In this document: positions 36,203 to 44,974 of the stretch, in pieces
How positions within the stretch are numbered: the stretch's first letter is position 1
How the letters are laid out: each line of letters opens with the position of its first letter
Assembly: GCA_021790195.1 (NCBI GenBank)
Contig: JAJYIF010000004.1
Span: 62,001 to 126,000, forward strand
Origin: Nitrospirota bacterium
Lineage (GTDB): Bacteria; Nitrospirota; Thermodesulfovibrionia; Thermodesulfovibrionales; UBA9159
Length of the DNA: 64,000 nucleotides
Reading direction: 5' to 3'
Made by a program: the position numbers and the translations under genes
Notes under the pieces: model-generated
Seen by the model: only the letters and a program-made list of their open reading frames with translations
What the model was told of the DNA's origin: nothing
Database searches by the model: none

Positions 36203-36577
36203 CTATTTGCACAAATATTGGTAAATTACGTCATTAGACAAGATATGCCCTTCTCTCTCGGTAGAGTCGGTCTCTTGTCTGCCGTCCGTGAAGTGTCCTT
36301 CGCTTCTGAGTATTCTGCACTTCCTCTCTCGGCAGTGATATTCATTGTGTACCACTAGCTCTTTGATAAACCCGGAGTCGAAACTTCGCGGCCTGGAATA
36401 GACATATTTGATCCTCGCCCTGACGACATCATCGGAAATGTGCTCTATGCTCTCCTGGTCCACTGAAATATCGACATTCTCCAATCGATTTCCTGTTATT
36501 GATTTCCAGTCAGCGCCTTCTGCGGTCGCCGGGATGAGAAACAAACCGAGAGCAAATGACAGGAAGGCTCTATTCAT
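36203..36577 (-). CDS. secreted protein resembling surface-adhesin protein E
   Basis: 124 residues, signal peptide about 1-20 (ends ATAEGA). The rest has the W..I....(V/I).V(D) pattern, D...I, and paired cysteines (EYHCRERKCRILR) seen in surface-adhesin protein E (Adhesin_E)-like families. It may be periplasmic or surface-exposed. Not in an operon with its neighbours. Confidence 0.5.
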   Translation of the reverse strand: MNRAFLSFALGLFLIPATAEGADWKSITGNRLENVDISVDQESIEHISDDVVRARIKYVYSRPRSFDSGFIKELVVHNEYHCRERKCRILRSEGHFTDGRQETDSTEREGHILSNDVIYQYLCK

Positions 36578-36757
36578 CTTTTTCGCCTTGGCCGACCCAT
36601 ATATAGAAGATTATACATTTTCCTCAACGACTTGGCAGGTCTATATGATGCAGAATCGTGAAATGCGCTGATGGTCCCGCGCCTTCCGGGCCGATGATTT
36701 TTTTAGGATCATAGAAAAGTTCCGGGAATAGAAATAGAATGGGTGAAAGGAGGATTT

Positions 36758-37294
36758 GTGAAAGAGTGGAATATACTGGCGACCGCTCAAAAGGGACAGG
36801 AACGATACGCGCTGCGGCTCTTGAAGAACCACGGAGAGTTCGGACGTTCCGGCTACAGGGACGTTGTTCTCGGCTGCGTTGACGATGTGGAGGCTTTTCT
36901 GAAGAAGCTTGAGGATATCCGGGCCGAGACGCCGCAGAAGCTAAGGTCTCTCGGTCAGATAGTGCCCCTGGAAAGGAACTTTCAGTTCGAGGTAGCCGAT
37001 TTCATGGAGAGGGCGAAAGAGGCGATATCCCCCTATATAGACCGGTTGGAGAACACCAGATTCTTCGTGCGGGTCGTCAGGAGAGGACACAAGGGCGAGA
37101 TATCAGGCATGGAGACCGAAAAGGAGCTCGACGGGTTCATCCTCGGAGCTCTTGAGGAGAAAGGAAAGCAGGCCAAGGTCGACATCGTAGGTTTTGAGAA
37201 GATGATTATCATCGAGACCGTCGAAAACAGGGCAGGAGTCGGACTTGTCACCAGGGCAATGAAGGAGAAATACCCACTCATTAAGGTGAAATAG
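36758..37294 (+). CDS. THUMP domain protein
   Basis: 178 residues. The C-terminal half (F-F-V-R-V-V-R-R-G-H-K-G near 100, then VGFEKMIIIETVENRAGVGLVTR) is the THUMP fold, an RNA-binding module found in tRNA-modifying enzymes. There is no attached methyltransferase, thiouridylase or deaminase domain, as in the archaeal/eukaryal TAN1 adaptor family. AAAGGAGG precedes the GTG at 36758; an earlier in-frame GTG at 36743 overlaps that site. Function in tRNA acetylation or adaptor role is inference. Confidence 0.75.
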   Translation: MKEWNILATAQKGQERYALRLLKNHGEFGRSGYRDVVLGCVDDVEAFLKKLEDIRAETPQKLRSLGQIVPLERNFQFEVADFMERAKEAISPYIDRLENTRFFVRVVRRGHKGEISGMETEKELDGFILGALEEKGKQAKVDIVGFEKMIIIETVENRAGVGLVTRAMKEKYPLIKVK

Positions 37295-37340
37295 CCGGAT
37301 GGTCGATCGACGCAGTCGTAAGAGATCTCTTTAAGCGCTC

Positions 37341-37940
37341 TCAACGCTTATTCAGAATTATTCCCTTTTGGGTCAGATACGAAAAAATCCTGTCTACCGA
37401 CTCATTGACCGGAAAGCTGTCTGTTTGGAGAAGGAGCTCCGGTTTCGCAGGTTCTTCATACGGGGCCGATATCCCCGTGAAATCCGGGATCTCGCCGTTC
37501 CGCGCCCTCTTGTAGAGGCCTTTCGGGTCTCTTGCCTCGCAGACAGTCAGGTCGCACTTGAGATAGACCTCTATGAATTCTTCTTTGTGGAAGAGGTTTC
37601 TGATCGCAGCTCTGTCGGAAGCGTAAGGAGAAATGAATGCCGCTATGGTGAGTATCCCGGCATCTACGAGAAGCCGGGCCATCTCCCCGACCCTCCGCAT
37701 GTTCTCTTTCCTGTCTTTTTCAGAAAAACCGAGGTCTTTGTTAAGGCCGTGTCTGACATTATCGCCGTCCAGGATGAAGGTGTTGATGTGATACTCGAAC
37801 AACCTGCGCTCCAGCTCGACTGCAATAGTCGACTTTCCCGAAGCTGAAAGCCCTGTAATCCAGATAAGGGCAGACCTGTGGCTGTTCTTAAGCCACCGGT
37901 CCCGCTTACTGACCTTTGCGTGATGCCAAATAACGTTCAT
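37341..37940 (-). CDS. cysC: adenylylsulfate (APS) kinase
   Basis: 199 residues. P-loop GLSASGKST at 30-38, the DGDN(V)R switch at about 58-63 (LDGDNVRHGLNKDLGFS) and DPKGLYKRARNG complete the APS kinase set. It phosphorylates adenylyl sulfate to PAPS in sulfate assimilation or sulfation. No CysN/D or reductase gene is next to it. It is transcribed opposite to the THUMP gene. Confidence 0.93.
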   Translation of the reverse strand: MNVIWHHAKVSKRDRWLKNSHRSALIWITGLSASGKSTIAVELERRLFEYHINTFILDGDNVRHGLNKDLGFSEKDRKENMRRVGEMARLLVDAGILTIAAFISPYASDRAAIRNLFHKEEFIEVYLKCDLTVCEARDPKGLYKRARNGEIPDFTGISAPYEEPAKPELLLQTDSFPVNESVDRIFSYLTQKGIILNKR

Positions 37941-38138
37941 AAAAGTAAGTGCGATATGATCATAGTATTTAGAATTTCCGATATATTTTCAAGATGGACA
38001 TGTCTAAGGATGATCATAGAGGAGGATTATGCCGCTCCAGGGAGGAAAAGCTATCTCTGCTTGGAACAATAAAGCGTGATCTTTCGGAAAGGACACCAAA
38101 CCGTGCGTCAAATCAGGTACAGATATGTCACTGCTGAT

Positions 38139-38167
38139 TTGACAACATCAATTCTAATAGGTTATCT
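38139..38167 (+). promoter_or_regulatory. promoter of the initiator tRNA gene
   Basis: TTGACA (38139-38144), 17-bp spacer, TTATCT (38162-38167). The tRNA starts 9-10 bp downstream, consistent with a short leader. Confidence 0.7.
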
Positions 38168-38176
38168 TATAAAAAT

Positions 38177-38253
<77 letters not shown>

Positions 38254-38261
38254 AAAAGGAG

Positions 38262-38290
38262 AAGGGTTTGCAGAGATGCAGACCCTTTTT
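38262..38290 (+). terminator. Rho-independent terminator after the initiator tRNA
   Basis: Stem AAGGGT-T-TGCA / TGCA-G-ACCCTT with GAGA tetraloop and a T run, 8 bp after the CCA end. Confidence 0.8.
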
Positions 38291-38387
38291 GCTTCATGAC
38301 TGCATCGGCGCGGATACAGTTGTTTCTTATCTCCTTTTCTTAGGAAGTGCAAGAAACGTGAAAGTGTTGAGCTCTTCTCTGACAAGC

Positions 38388-39710
38388 ATGAAGAAGTTCG
38401 AGAAAGTCATTGTATCGGTCCTCTTATTTTTCTTGCTCCCTGCTTCGATGTCCTCCTCTGCCGATGTCAGGGAATTCGCTCTCGACAACGGGCTCAAGGT
38501 CCTGATCAGCGAAGACCACAAAGTCCCGCTCGCGATATTCCAGGTTTGGTACAGGGTCGGATCGAGGTACGAGGTTCCCGGAAAGACCGGTTTGAGCCAC
38601 TTCCTTGAGCACATGATGTTCAAGGGCACGACCAATTACAGCTCCAAGGAGTTTTCAAGGATCATTCAACGCAACGGCGGCATAGATAATGCGTTTACCA
38701 CGAAAGATTACACTGCATATTTTGAGGAGATGGCATCGGACAGGATCGGCATACCTGTAGAGCTCGAATCCGACCGCATGACAAGCCTGATTATAGACCC
38801 GAAGGAAACTGCATCAGAGCGTAGCGTGGTCATGGAAGAACGCAGGATGCGGTATGAGGATGACCCGCAGAATTCCTTGTTTGAGAAGACTCTGGCGACT
38901 GCGCTCATGACCCATCCGTACCGAAGGCCTGTCATAGGATGGATGTCCGACATATCACTGCTTCAGAGAGAAGACCTTTACCGGCATTACAGAGAATACT
39001 ATTCCCCGGATAACGCGTTTATCGTGGTTGTAGGAGATGTAAATTCCGATGAGATATTGAAGAAGATAAGGGTCGCCTTCGGTAACAAGAAAGGGGCTGA
39101 TGTCGGCAAAGTCACTGCGACCCGGGAGCCGGATCAAAAGGGTGAAAAGCGAATTTATCTGAGGAAAGAAGCCGAGATGCCGTACATCTTAATCGGGTAT
39201 CACGTTCCGAGTTTCCCCGACAAAGACAGTTTTGCGCTCGATGTCCTGAGTTCAATCCTTTCGGACGGCAAGAGTTCAAGACTCTACCGGTCACTTGTCT
39301 ACGAAGGGAAGATCGCCATTAACGCAGGCTCTGAATATGACGGTATGCATATAGATCCCTTCCTCTTTTTTCTCTTTGGAACTCCGGCACGGGGAAGGAC
39401 CGTGGCGGAACTCGAAAAGAGGCTCTATGACGAGGTCGACTCCTTGAAGGCAGCCCCCCCGTCTGAAAGAGAGGTCCAGAAGGCAAAGAACCAGATCGAG
39501 GCTTCGTTCATCTTCGGCCAGGACTCTCTGTACATGCAGGCGATGAAGATAGGCATGTTCGAGATACTCGGTGACTGGAGGCTCAAGGATAGTTATCTTG
39601 AAGGGATAAGGAAGGTGACTCCCGAAGATGTGCGGTGCGCGGCAAAGAAGTATCTTACCGAGGACAACCGAACGGTAGGCATATTAGTCCCTGTAAAAGG
39701 TGAGAAATAA
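38388..39710 (+). CDS. M16 family zinc peptidase, catalytic subunit
   Basis: About 440 residues, secreted (signal peptide ~1-25, PASMSSSAD). The inverted zinc motif is intact: H71-F-L-E74-H75, with the distal glutamate in SERSVVMEERR near 150. The C-terminal domain of M16 proteins follows. The natural start is uncertain; MKKFEK at 38388 gives a good signal peptide but a poor ribosome site, and a GTG at 38358 is possible. Followed after 3 bp by a second M16 gene lacking the motif, so the two form a heterodimer like processing peptidase alpha/beta. Confidence 0.9.
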   Translation: MKKFEKVIVSVLLFFLLPASMSSSADVREFALDNGLKVLISEDHKVPLAIFQVWYRVGSRYEVPGKTGLSHFLEHMMFKGTTNYSSKEFSRIIQRNGGIDNAFTTKDYTAYFEEMASDRIGIPVELESDRMTSLIIDPKETASERSVVMEERRMRYEDDPQNSLFEKTLATALMTHPYRRPVIGWMSDISLLQREDLYRHYREYYSPDNAFIVVVGDVNSDEILKKIRVAFGNKKGADVGKVTATREPDQKGEKRIYLRKEAEMPYILIGYHVPSFPDKDSFALDVLSSILSDGKSSRLYRSLVYEGKIAINAGSEYDGMHIDPFLFFLFGTPARGRTVAELEKRLYDEVDSLKAAPPSEREVQKAKNQIEASFIFGQDSLYMQAMKIGMFEILGDWRLKDSYLEGIRKVTPEDVRCAAKKYLTEDNRTVGILVPVKGEK

Positions 39711-39713
39711 GAC

Positions 39714-41132
39714 GTGAAAAGTGAAAACATACAAGCGGAATCTCAAGGCATGAGACGTCGCAGAGCCGGCTTTTATCGTTGCAACCCGGATCGGACGGGA
39801 ATTGCGGTTTTGGTCTCTCTGTTCTTAGTATCACTTTTCACTTTCTACTTTTCGCTGTTTACTGACGTTTACGCGCTGGATATCAAAAGGACGGTCCTTC
39901 CGAGCGGACTGACCGTTCTGCATGTGGAGAGGCACAATCTGCCTATTGTGACGATGACGCTTCTCGTAAAAGCGAGCCCGCTCGATGAAGCTCCGGAGCA
40001 GGCCGGATTGGCAAACCTTACGGCGCAGCTTCTTACAGAGGGTACAGCAAAGCGCAAGTCCTCCGAGATAAGCGAGGATCTCGACTTTGTGGGTGCGTCG
40101 CTCAGAGCGTCTGTGGAAGAGGACTATACGACCGTGTCCCTTTCGGTGCTGAAGAAGGACGTCGAAAAGGGCTTCGAGATCTTCTCTGACGTCGTCCTTA
40201 ATCCTTCATTCTCCGACTCTGAGATCAAAAGGGCAAAGGAACTCATTAAGGGATCCCTTCTTCAGAGCGAGGAAGAGCCGACTTTTCTTGCCTCCAGGGC
40301 CTTCAAAAAGGCGGTGTATAGCGATCTTCCTTACGGACGGCTTGTAACGGGGGGCCTTGACACAATCGATGGCATCCGGAGAGAAGACATAGTGAGATTT
40401 CATTCCCTTTACTATAGACCCAATAATTCGTTTCTTTCCGTTGTCGGAGATATAACCGAAGAGGAATTGCGTTCTATCCTCGGAAGGTTTCTATCGGCGT
40501 GGAAGTCTTCGGCGGTGCCGGGAAGAGCCCTTGTCAAAAGTCCTTTGAAGGAAAGGAAGACAGTTCTTATCGGGCGGGACCTTACACAGGCGAGTATCCT
40601 TGTCGGTCACGAGGGTGTAAGCAGGGGGAATCCTGACTACTATGCGGTGTCTGTCATGAACTACATACTCGGGGGCGGCGGATTTTCATCAAGGCTGATG
40701 CAGAAGGTGAGGGTGGAGAGGGGCCTTGTTTACGACATCCATAGTTTCTTTGCCCCATTTAAAGAGGGCGGTTTGTTCGAGGTAGGCGCCCAGACAAAGA
40801 ACGAATCCGCCGGTGCGGTCATAAGGTTAATCAATGAGCAGATAGAAAGGATGCGGGACGAGAGGGTTTCGGACGAGGAACTGAATGACGCAAAGTCGTA
40901 CCTGACAGGGAGCTTTCCGAGAAGACTCGACACCAACAGAAAGATCGCTGATTTCCTGGCGGCCGCAGAGTTTTACGGGCTCGGCGTGGACTATATGGAA
41001 AGATATCCCGGATATATTAATTCTGTGACAAAAGACGATGTCTCGATGGCGGCAAGAAAATACCTGGAACCAGGCAAGCTCACAACCGTTGTGGTCGGAA
41101 AACAATCGGAGTTGTCCCTAGAAAGTGAGTGA
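39714..41132 (+). CDS. M16 family peptidase-like protein, non-catalytic subunit
   Basis: 472 residues. The place of the HxxEH motif reads AGLANLTAQLL, so it cannot bind zinc; the C-terminal half (GGGGFSSRLMQKVRVERGLVYD) is well kept, as in alpha-type partners. The N-terminus is odd: a GTG start, a basic polar stretch, then LFLVSLFTFYFSLF, encoded by DNA made of CACTTTTC-type repeats (39831-39863). An ATG at 39750 is an alternative start. It follows the catalytic M16 gene by 3 bp and is translated with it. Confidence 0.88.
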   Translation: MKSENIQAESQGMRRRRAGFYRCNPDRTGIAVLVSLFLVSLFTFYFSLFTDVYALDIKRTVLPSGLTVLHVERHNLPIVTMTLLVKASPLDEAPEQAGLANLTAQLLTEGTAKRKSSEISEDLDFVGASLRASVEEDYTTVSLSVLKKDVEKGFEIFSDVVLNPSFSDSEIKRAKELIKGSLLQSEEEPTFLASRAFKKAVYSDLPYGRLVTGGLDTIDGIRREDIVRFHSLYYRPNNSFLSVVGDITEEELRSILGRFLSAWKSSAVPGRALVKSPLKERKTVLIGRDLTQASILVGHEGVSRGNPDYYAVSVMNYILGGGGFSSRLMQKVRVERGLVYDIHSFFAPFKEGGLFEVGAQTKNESAGAVIRLINEQIERMRDERVSDEELNDAKSYLTGSFPRRLDTNRKIADFLAAAEFYGLGVDYMERYPGYINSVTKDDVSMAARKYLEPGKLTTVVVGKQSELSLESE

Positions 41133-41425
41133 ATCCGAGAGACCGATTACGGAATCCGCTGGGTGCTGCATCTCGCAGGCAAGAAAGATGAAGTGATGAT
41201 GGTAAATGAGATCTCACGGGAGAATAATATACCAGAGAGCTTTCTCGCGAAGATACTTCAAGAGGCATCTTCATAAAAGGCGGGGACGTCGCTGAAAAGG
41301 CGAACAGAATAACGGATGTATTTTTCGACAAGACAGGCACGATAACTCTCGGAAGACCTGTCCTCAAAGAGACCATAGTCCCTGACCACTCCTGTGACAG
41401 GGACTACATTTTTTTAGCTCGTCAT
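41133..41425 (+). pseudogene. decayed Rrf2 regulator joined to a P-type ATPase fragment
   Basis: Immediately after the M16 stop codon, frame 3 reads RETDYGIRWVLHLAG and NEISRENNIPESFLAKILQ, residues ~3-42 of an Rrf2 regulator (helix-turn-helix part), then stops. Shifted by one frame from 41258, SRGIFIKGGDVAE and VFFDKTGTITLGRPVL follow: the region around the phosphorylated aspartate of a heavy-metal (CopA/ZntA-like) P-type ATPase, with DKTGT at 41327-41341. No start, no rest of either gene. The junction is a deletion scar. Beyond it (41425-41460) lies a CTCTGTGTCTCC repeat fragment; the remainder to 41539 is empty. Confidence 0.8.
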
Positions 41426-41539
41426 TCCTCTGTGTCTCCGTGCCCTGTGTTTACTAAAATAGTCTTTATTACCGTCGAGGGTGGAAAATTTCGGCAGGTC
41501 AGTGTAAAATTATCCGGATAGTCTGTTGATTATCTTTGA

Positions 41540-41612
41540 GGGCGGTTAGCTCAGCTGGGAGAGCACCACGTTCGCAACGTGGGGGTCGAGGGTTCGAATC
41601 CCTTACCGTCCA
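41540..41612 (+). tRNA. tRNA-Ala (anticodon CGC)
   Basis: Complete cloverleaf; anticodon CGC in CACGTTCGCAACGTG, and the G3-U70 wobble pair that marks alanine tRNAs. CCA is not encoded; a T run follows directly. Confidence 0.92.
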
Positions 41613-41649
41613 TTTTTTCCCTTTATTCCAGGAGCGCGAAGATAAACAG

Positions 41650-42192
41650 ATGGCGTCTGTACGGTCCCTGAGTGTGACGAAGCGGCTTTTTGTCATTGTA
41701 TGCAGTTCAGTCTTTTCCTTTGTATGCCTGCAAGGCCCTTCGGCCTATTCCGGCCAGGATATGAAAATGAACGGCGGGCAGCCCGGCGCCGCTGTGGAGA
41801 AGAAGGCTGGAGATTTGTCCGCGCAGGGCAAAAAGGATGCAGACAAGGCGTCCTCAGGGAAGGGAGAACAGGAGGCAGCAGGACCCTGCGAGGTGGTAAG
41901 CTTCGATGCCTACGAGGAAAGCCAGGCGGTCCTTACGCCGTCCGGGGAGTATACCGTGACTGCGAGAAGAGAGTGCGCGAACGTGACAGTTCGTAATATC
42001 AGCGGCTCGGCCAGGAGCGTCGGGGATTTCTCTTTTACCGCGGTCTTGGGAGACGGCAAGGCTGCCGACGGCAGGTTCGACTCCGCAAAAAAGGACTCGG
42101 GGAAAAGTATTTTCCCCGGCGATACGTACAGCGGCATCACGTGCTTTGAAGGCGGTTCTCCTATCGTCATCCTGAACTGCGCCGTAGAATGA
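41650..42192 (+). CDS. secreted hypothetical protein
   Basis: 180 residues, signal peptide ~1-35 (cleavage near GPSAYSG). Residues 35-78 are Lys/Gly/Ala-rich and low-complexity. The C-terminal part (TPSGEYTVTARRECANVTVRN, GDTYSGITCFEG) has three cysteines and beta-rich character. The family is not recognised. The 217-bp gap after it holds the third copy of the repeated element. Confidence 0.6.
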   Translation: MASVRSLSVTKRLFVIVCSSVFSFVCLQGPSAYSGQDMKMNGGQPGAAVEKKAGDLSAQGKKDADKASSGKGEQEAAGPCEVVSFDAYEESQAVLTPSGEYTVTARRECANVTVRNISGSARSVGDFSFTAVLGDGKAADGRFDSAKKDSGKSIFPGDTYSGITCFEGGSPIVILNCAVE

Positions 42193-42333
42193 ACCCTTAC
42201 GCTGCATTCCGTTGGGACATGAAGTCCAAAAGAACCTTTATGAGGACGACATGATTCATATCGTCAAGATGATAGCAGGAGTTCACATTTAGCGTAGTCC
42301 TGAAAAGTAACTGCAAGTTATTCCGTCATCGAT

Positions 42334-42400
42334 ATCAAGGTGTCGTAGATAAAGTTTTTTTGGTCTCCATGCCCGATTGTGATGATGTTTATGCAACTTA
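42334..42400 (-). repeat. unknown repeated element, copy 3 (- orientation)
   Basis: On the - strand GTTGCATAAACA, CGGGCATG, AAAAAAACTTTAT and ACGACACCT match copies 1 and 2 at 5.15 and 5.3 kb in order and spacing. It lies just downstream of the polysaccharide gene that ends at 42410 and in the same direction. Confidence 0.6.
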
Positions 42401-42409
42401 GGGTGAAGA

Positions 42410-44368
42410 CTAATCGCCGCCGTCATAATGCTTCACATATTTTCTGAGGAGGTTTTTTATCTTTTCCTCCCCGGAAAGCCTGCCGGTCCTCAGGTGTGTC
42501 TCGAATTCCAGGAGCATGGTCTCTATTTCTGCAGCTGAGTATTTCTCGGTCTCCTTCCCTATAAACACCTTGTCGTGCTTTGTGGCGACGGTCCCTTCCT
42601 CGGCGGTGAGTATCTCTTCGAACAACTTTTCGCCCGGTCTGACCCCGACGAACTCTATATCGATGTCCCTGTAAGGTTCCAGACCGTGAAGTCTTATCAG
42701 GTCTTCAGCCATGCTCAATATCTTTATCGGTTCGCCCATATCGAGGATAAGCACCTCCGCTCCTTTTCCGATGACCGACGCCTGAAGCACCAAGGAGACG
42801 GCCTCGGGTATCGTCATGAAATACCTCACCATGTCCTTGTGAGTTACCGTGAGCGGCCCCCCGGCCTTCAACTGTTTCAGGAAAAGCGGCAGGACGCTTC
42901 CCCTGCTGCCGAGGACATTGCCGAACCTTACCGAAATAAACTCCGTGGAATTGATCGTATTGAGGGCGCAGCAGATATTCTCGGCAATCCTCTTTGTAGC
43001 TCCCATGACGCTTGTCGGCCTCACTGCCTTGTCGGTCGAGATCATGATGAACTTTTTGGCGTGGTGTTCCGCCGCCGCCTTTGCCACCGTATATGTCCCG
43101 AAGATGTTGACCTTGACCGCCTCCTTGGGGTTCGATTCCATCATCGGGACGTGCTTGTATGCCGCGCTGTGAAATACAATGTCCGGAGAAAAACCTGCGA
43201 AGACCTCGTCCACCCTGTCCTTGTCCCTTATGTCGCCGGCAAGGAAGAATAACTTGCCCTTCAAATAAGGGAAGGCCCTGTTCAATCTGAGCTCCATATT
43301 GTGCAGCCATGTTTCGTCGTTGTCAAACAGAATGACCTTATCGGGAGAGAACCCGCAAGCCTGCTTTGTTATCTCGCTCCCGATAGACCCTCCCGCGCCA
43401 GTGATGAGGACGCAGTTGCCCGAGATAAGTCCATCTATCTCTCCGTGGTCGATCTCGACGGATTGTCTCCCTATCAGGTCCTCCACTCTTATATCTTCAA
43501 GGCTCTTCAGATTGATATGCGGCTGCTGGAAGTCATAGATGTGCGGTATGATCTTCACCGACCTGATATGAGACTCCCTTGCGGTGTTGTATATATTCCT
43601 GAGCACCTTGTAATTCAGGGAAGGTATGGCGATTATGACTGCCTCAACCCTGTACTTCAAGATAACGGTCCTTAATTGGCCGCACGGACCGAATACCTTA
43701 AGTCCGTGGATATAGCTCCCGTGTTTATTATTGTCGTCGTCAAGGAAGCCGATGGGATAGAATTCCGAGAAATTCTTTTTTGCCATGTCCCTGACGATCA
43801 TCTCCCCGGTGTGTCCCGACCCTACGATAACCGTCCTCTTACCGTGTTTCCGCAATGCCCGCTCGCGGAAGACCTCCAGGAAGAGCCTCTTGGATATCCT
43901 CAGTCCCGAAAGCAAAGTAAGAGAGACAATGGCGTCGATTAGAAAGATGCTCCTCGGGAAGCCGGGAATATAAAAGGACAAGAAAAGCCTCAGCCGGTCG
44001 TGCAGCGGTATGAGTACCACGGCCATGAGGATGGATTCCGCCACGATCAGGGCGGTAACAATGTTCCACAAATCGTTCAGACCCACGTACCTCCAGGTGA
44101 TTTTATAGAGCCTGAACAATATGAACACAGTCAGCTTCACCGCAATAAAGAGGACTACGACATTCACGAACATCTGCCGGAATTCGTGCGTTACGGCAAA
44201 ATCGAAGCGGAGGAGAAATGCGAGGTAAAGGGAAAGGGCGGTCATGACGATATCACCGAGCAGGAAGAACATAAAGCGTTTGAAGTAAGTGGGATAGACC
44301 AGTCTGGAGAACAAGTCGCGAAGGGCCGATCCGAGCCCGCTGCCAGTTCTGCCCTGTGCAGTCCTCAC
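42410..44368 (-). CDS. membrane-bound NDP-sugar dehydratase/epimerase (CapD/FlaA1-like)
   Basis: 652 residues: four N-terminal membrane helices (~18-130), a CoA-binding-like Rossmann domain and a C-terminal SDR domain with VLITGAGGSIGSE near 323-335 and SAAYKHVPMME. Proteins of this build make UDP-4-keto-6-deoxy-GlcNAc or related precursors (WbpM/PglF/CapD). The GTG start overlaps the stop of the sugar transferase (GTGA). Last gene of the polysaccharide cluster; supplies the first sugar. Confidence 0.9.
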   Translation of the reverse strand: MRTAQGRTGSGLGSALRDLFSRLVYPTYFKRFMFFLLGDIVMTALSLYLAFLLRFDFAVTHEFRQMFVNVVVLFIAVKLTVFILFRLYKITWRYVGLNDLWNIVTALIVAESILMAVVLIPLHDRLRLFLSFYIPGFPRSIFLIDAIVSLTLLSGLRISKRLFLEVFRERALRKHGKRTVIVGSGHTGEMIVRDMAKKNFSEFYPIGFLDDDNNKHGSYIHGLKVFGPCGQLRTVILKYRVEAVIIAIPSLNYKVLRNIYNTARESHIRSVKIIPHIYDFQQPHINLKSLEDIRVEDLIGRQSVEIDHGEIDGLISGNCVLITGAGGSIGSEITKQACGFSPDKVILFDNDETWLHNMELRLNRAFPYLKGKLFFLAGDIRDKDRVDEVFAGFSPDIVFHSAAYKHVPMMESNPKEAVKVNIFGTYTVAKAAAEHHAKKFIMISTDKAVRPTSVMGATKRIAENICCALNTINSTEFISVRFGNVLGSRGSVLPLFLKQLKAGGPLTVTHKDMVRYFMTIPEAVSLVLQASVIGKGAEVLILDMGEPIKILSMAEDLIRLHGLEPYRDIDIEFVGVRPGEKLFEEILTAEEGTVATKHDKVFIGKETEKYSAAEIETMLLEFETHLRTGRLSGEEKIKNLLRKYVKHYDGGD

Positions 44369-44961
44369 CTTTTGCGCCTTCCCAGTACGGCAAAGAGAGT
44401 TAAGAATATCAGTTTCAGGTCAGTGAGGAGGCCCTTTTCTCTCAGGTATTTCTTGTATAATTCTATTTTTTGCGGCAGCACCTCTCTGACATACCCTTCT
44501 TCCGAGTCCCTGTACTTTCTCAATACACTCTCTTCGTCCCTGAATTGGATCGCAGCATAATCGGTTATACCGGGCCTGATTCTAAGTATAGCACCATACT
44601 CGTCGCTGAACATCTCGACATATTTCGGCGCCTCTGGTCTGGGTCCGACAAGACTCATATCGCCTTTTAGCACGTTCCAGAGCTGGGGAAGCTCGTCTAT
44701 CTTTGTCATCCGCAGGAAGCGACCGGCGGAGGTGATCCTGGGGTCGCCTGCGACAGTGAGGGGAAGTCCCTCACGGCCCCGGCTTACCATTGTCCTGAAT
44801 TTGCACAGGTCAAAAGGCCTGAAGTCTCTACCAATCCTGCGGTGCTTAAAGAAAACCGGACCTTTGCTGTCGAGCTTTATCAAGAGAGCAGAGAAGGCAA
44901 AGAGGGGAAGACAGAGGAGCAGTCCGAGGGATGAAAGAACTATGTCCATAAGACGTTTCAC
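44365..44961 (-). CDS. undecaprenyl-phosphate sugar-1-phosphate transferase (PglC/WcaJ-like, monotopic)
   Basis: 198 residues: one N-terminal hydrophobic re-entrant helix (MKRLMDIVLSSLGLLLCLPL), then the catalytic core with HRRIGR, FDLCKFRTM, DELPQLWNVLKGDMSLVGPRPE. The DE pair and PRP motif are intact. It links the first sugar phosphate to the lipid carrier and so starts polysaccharide or glycan assembly. It overlaps the dehydratase gene. Confidence 0.92.
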   Translation of the reverse strand: MKRLMDIVLSSLGLLLCLPLFAFSALLIKLDSKGPVFFKHRRIGRDFRPFDLCKFRTMVSRGREGLPLTVAGDPRITSAGRFLRMTKIDELPQLWNVLKGDMSLVGPRPEAPKYVEMFSDEYGAILRIRPGITDYAAIQFRDEESVLRKYRDSEEGYVREVLPQKIELYKKYLREKGLLTDLKLIFLTLFAVLGRRKR

Positions 44962-44974
44962 GGTCTCCGCAGTC

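Noticed and set aside
41536-41649. A longer start for the secreted protein at 41650
   Set aside because: It would read through tRNA-Ala; the signal peptide starts at 41650.
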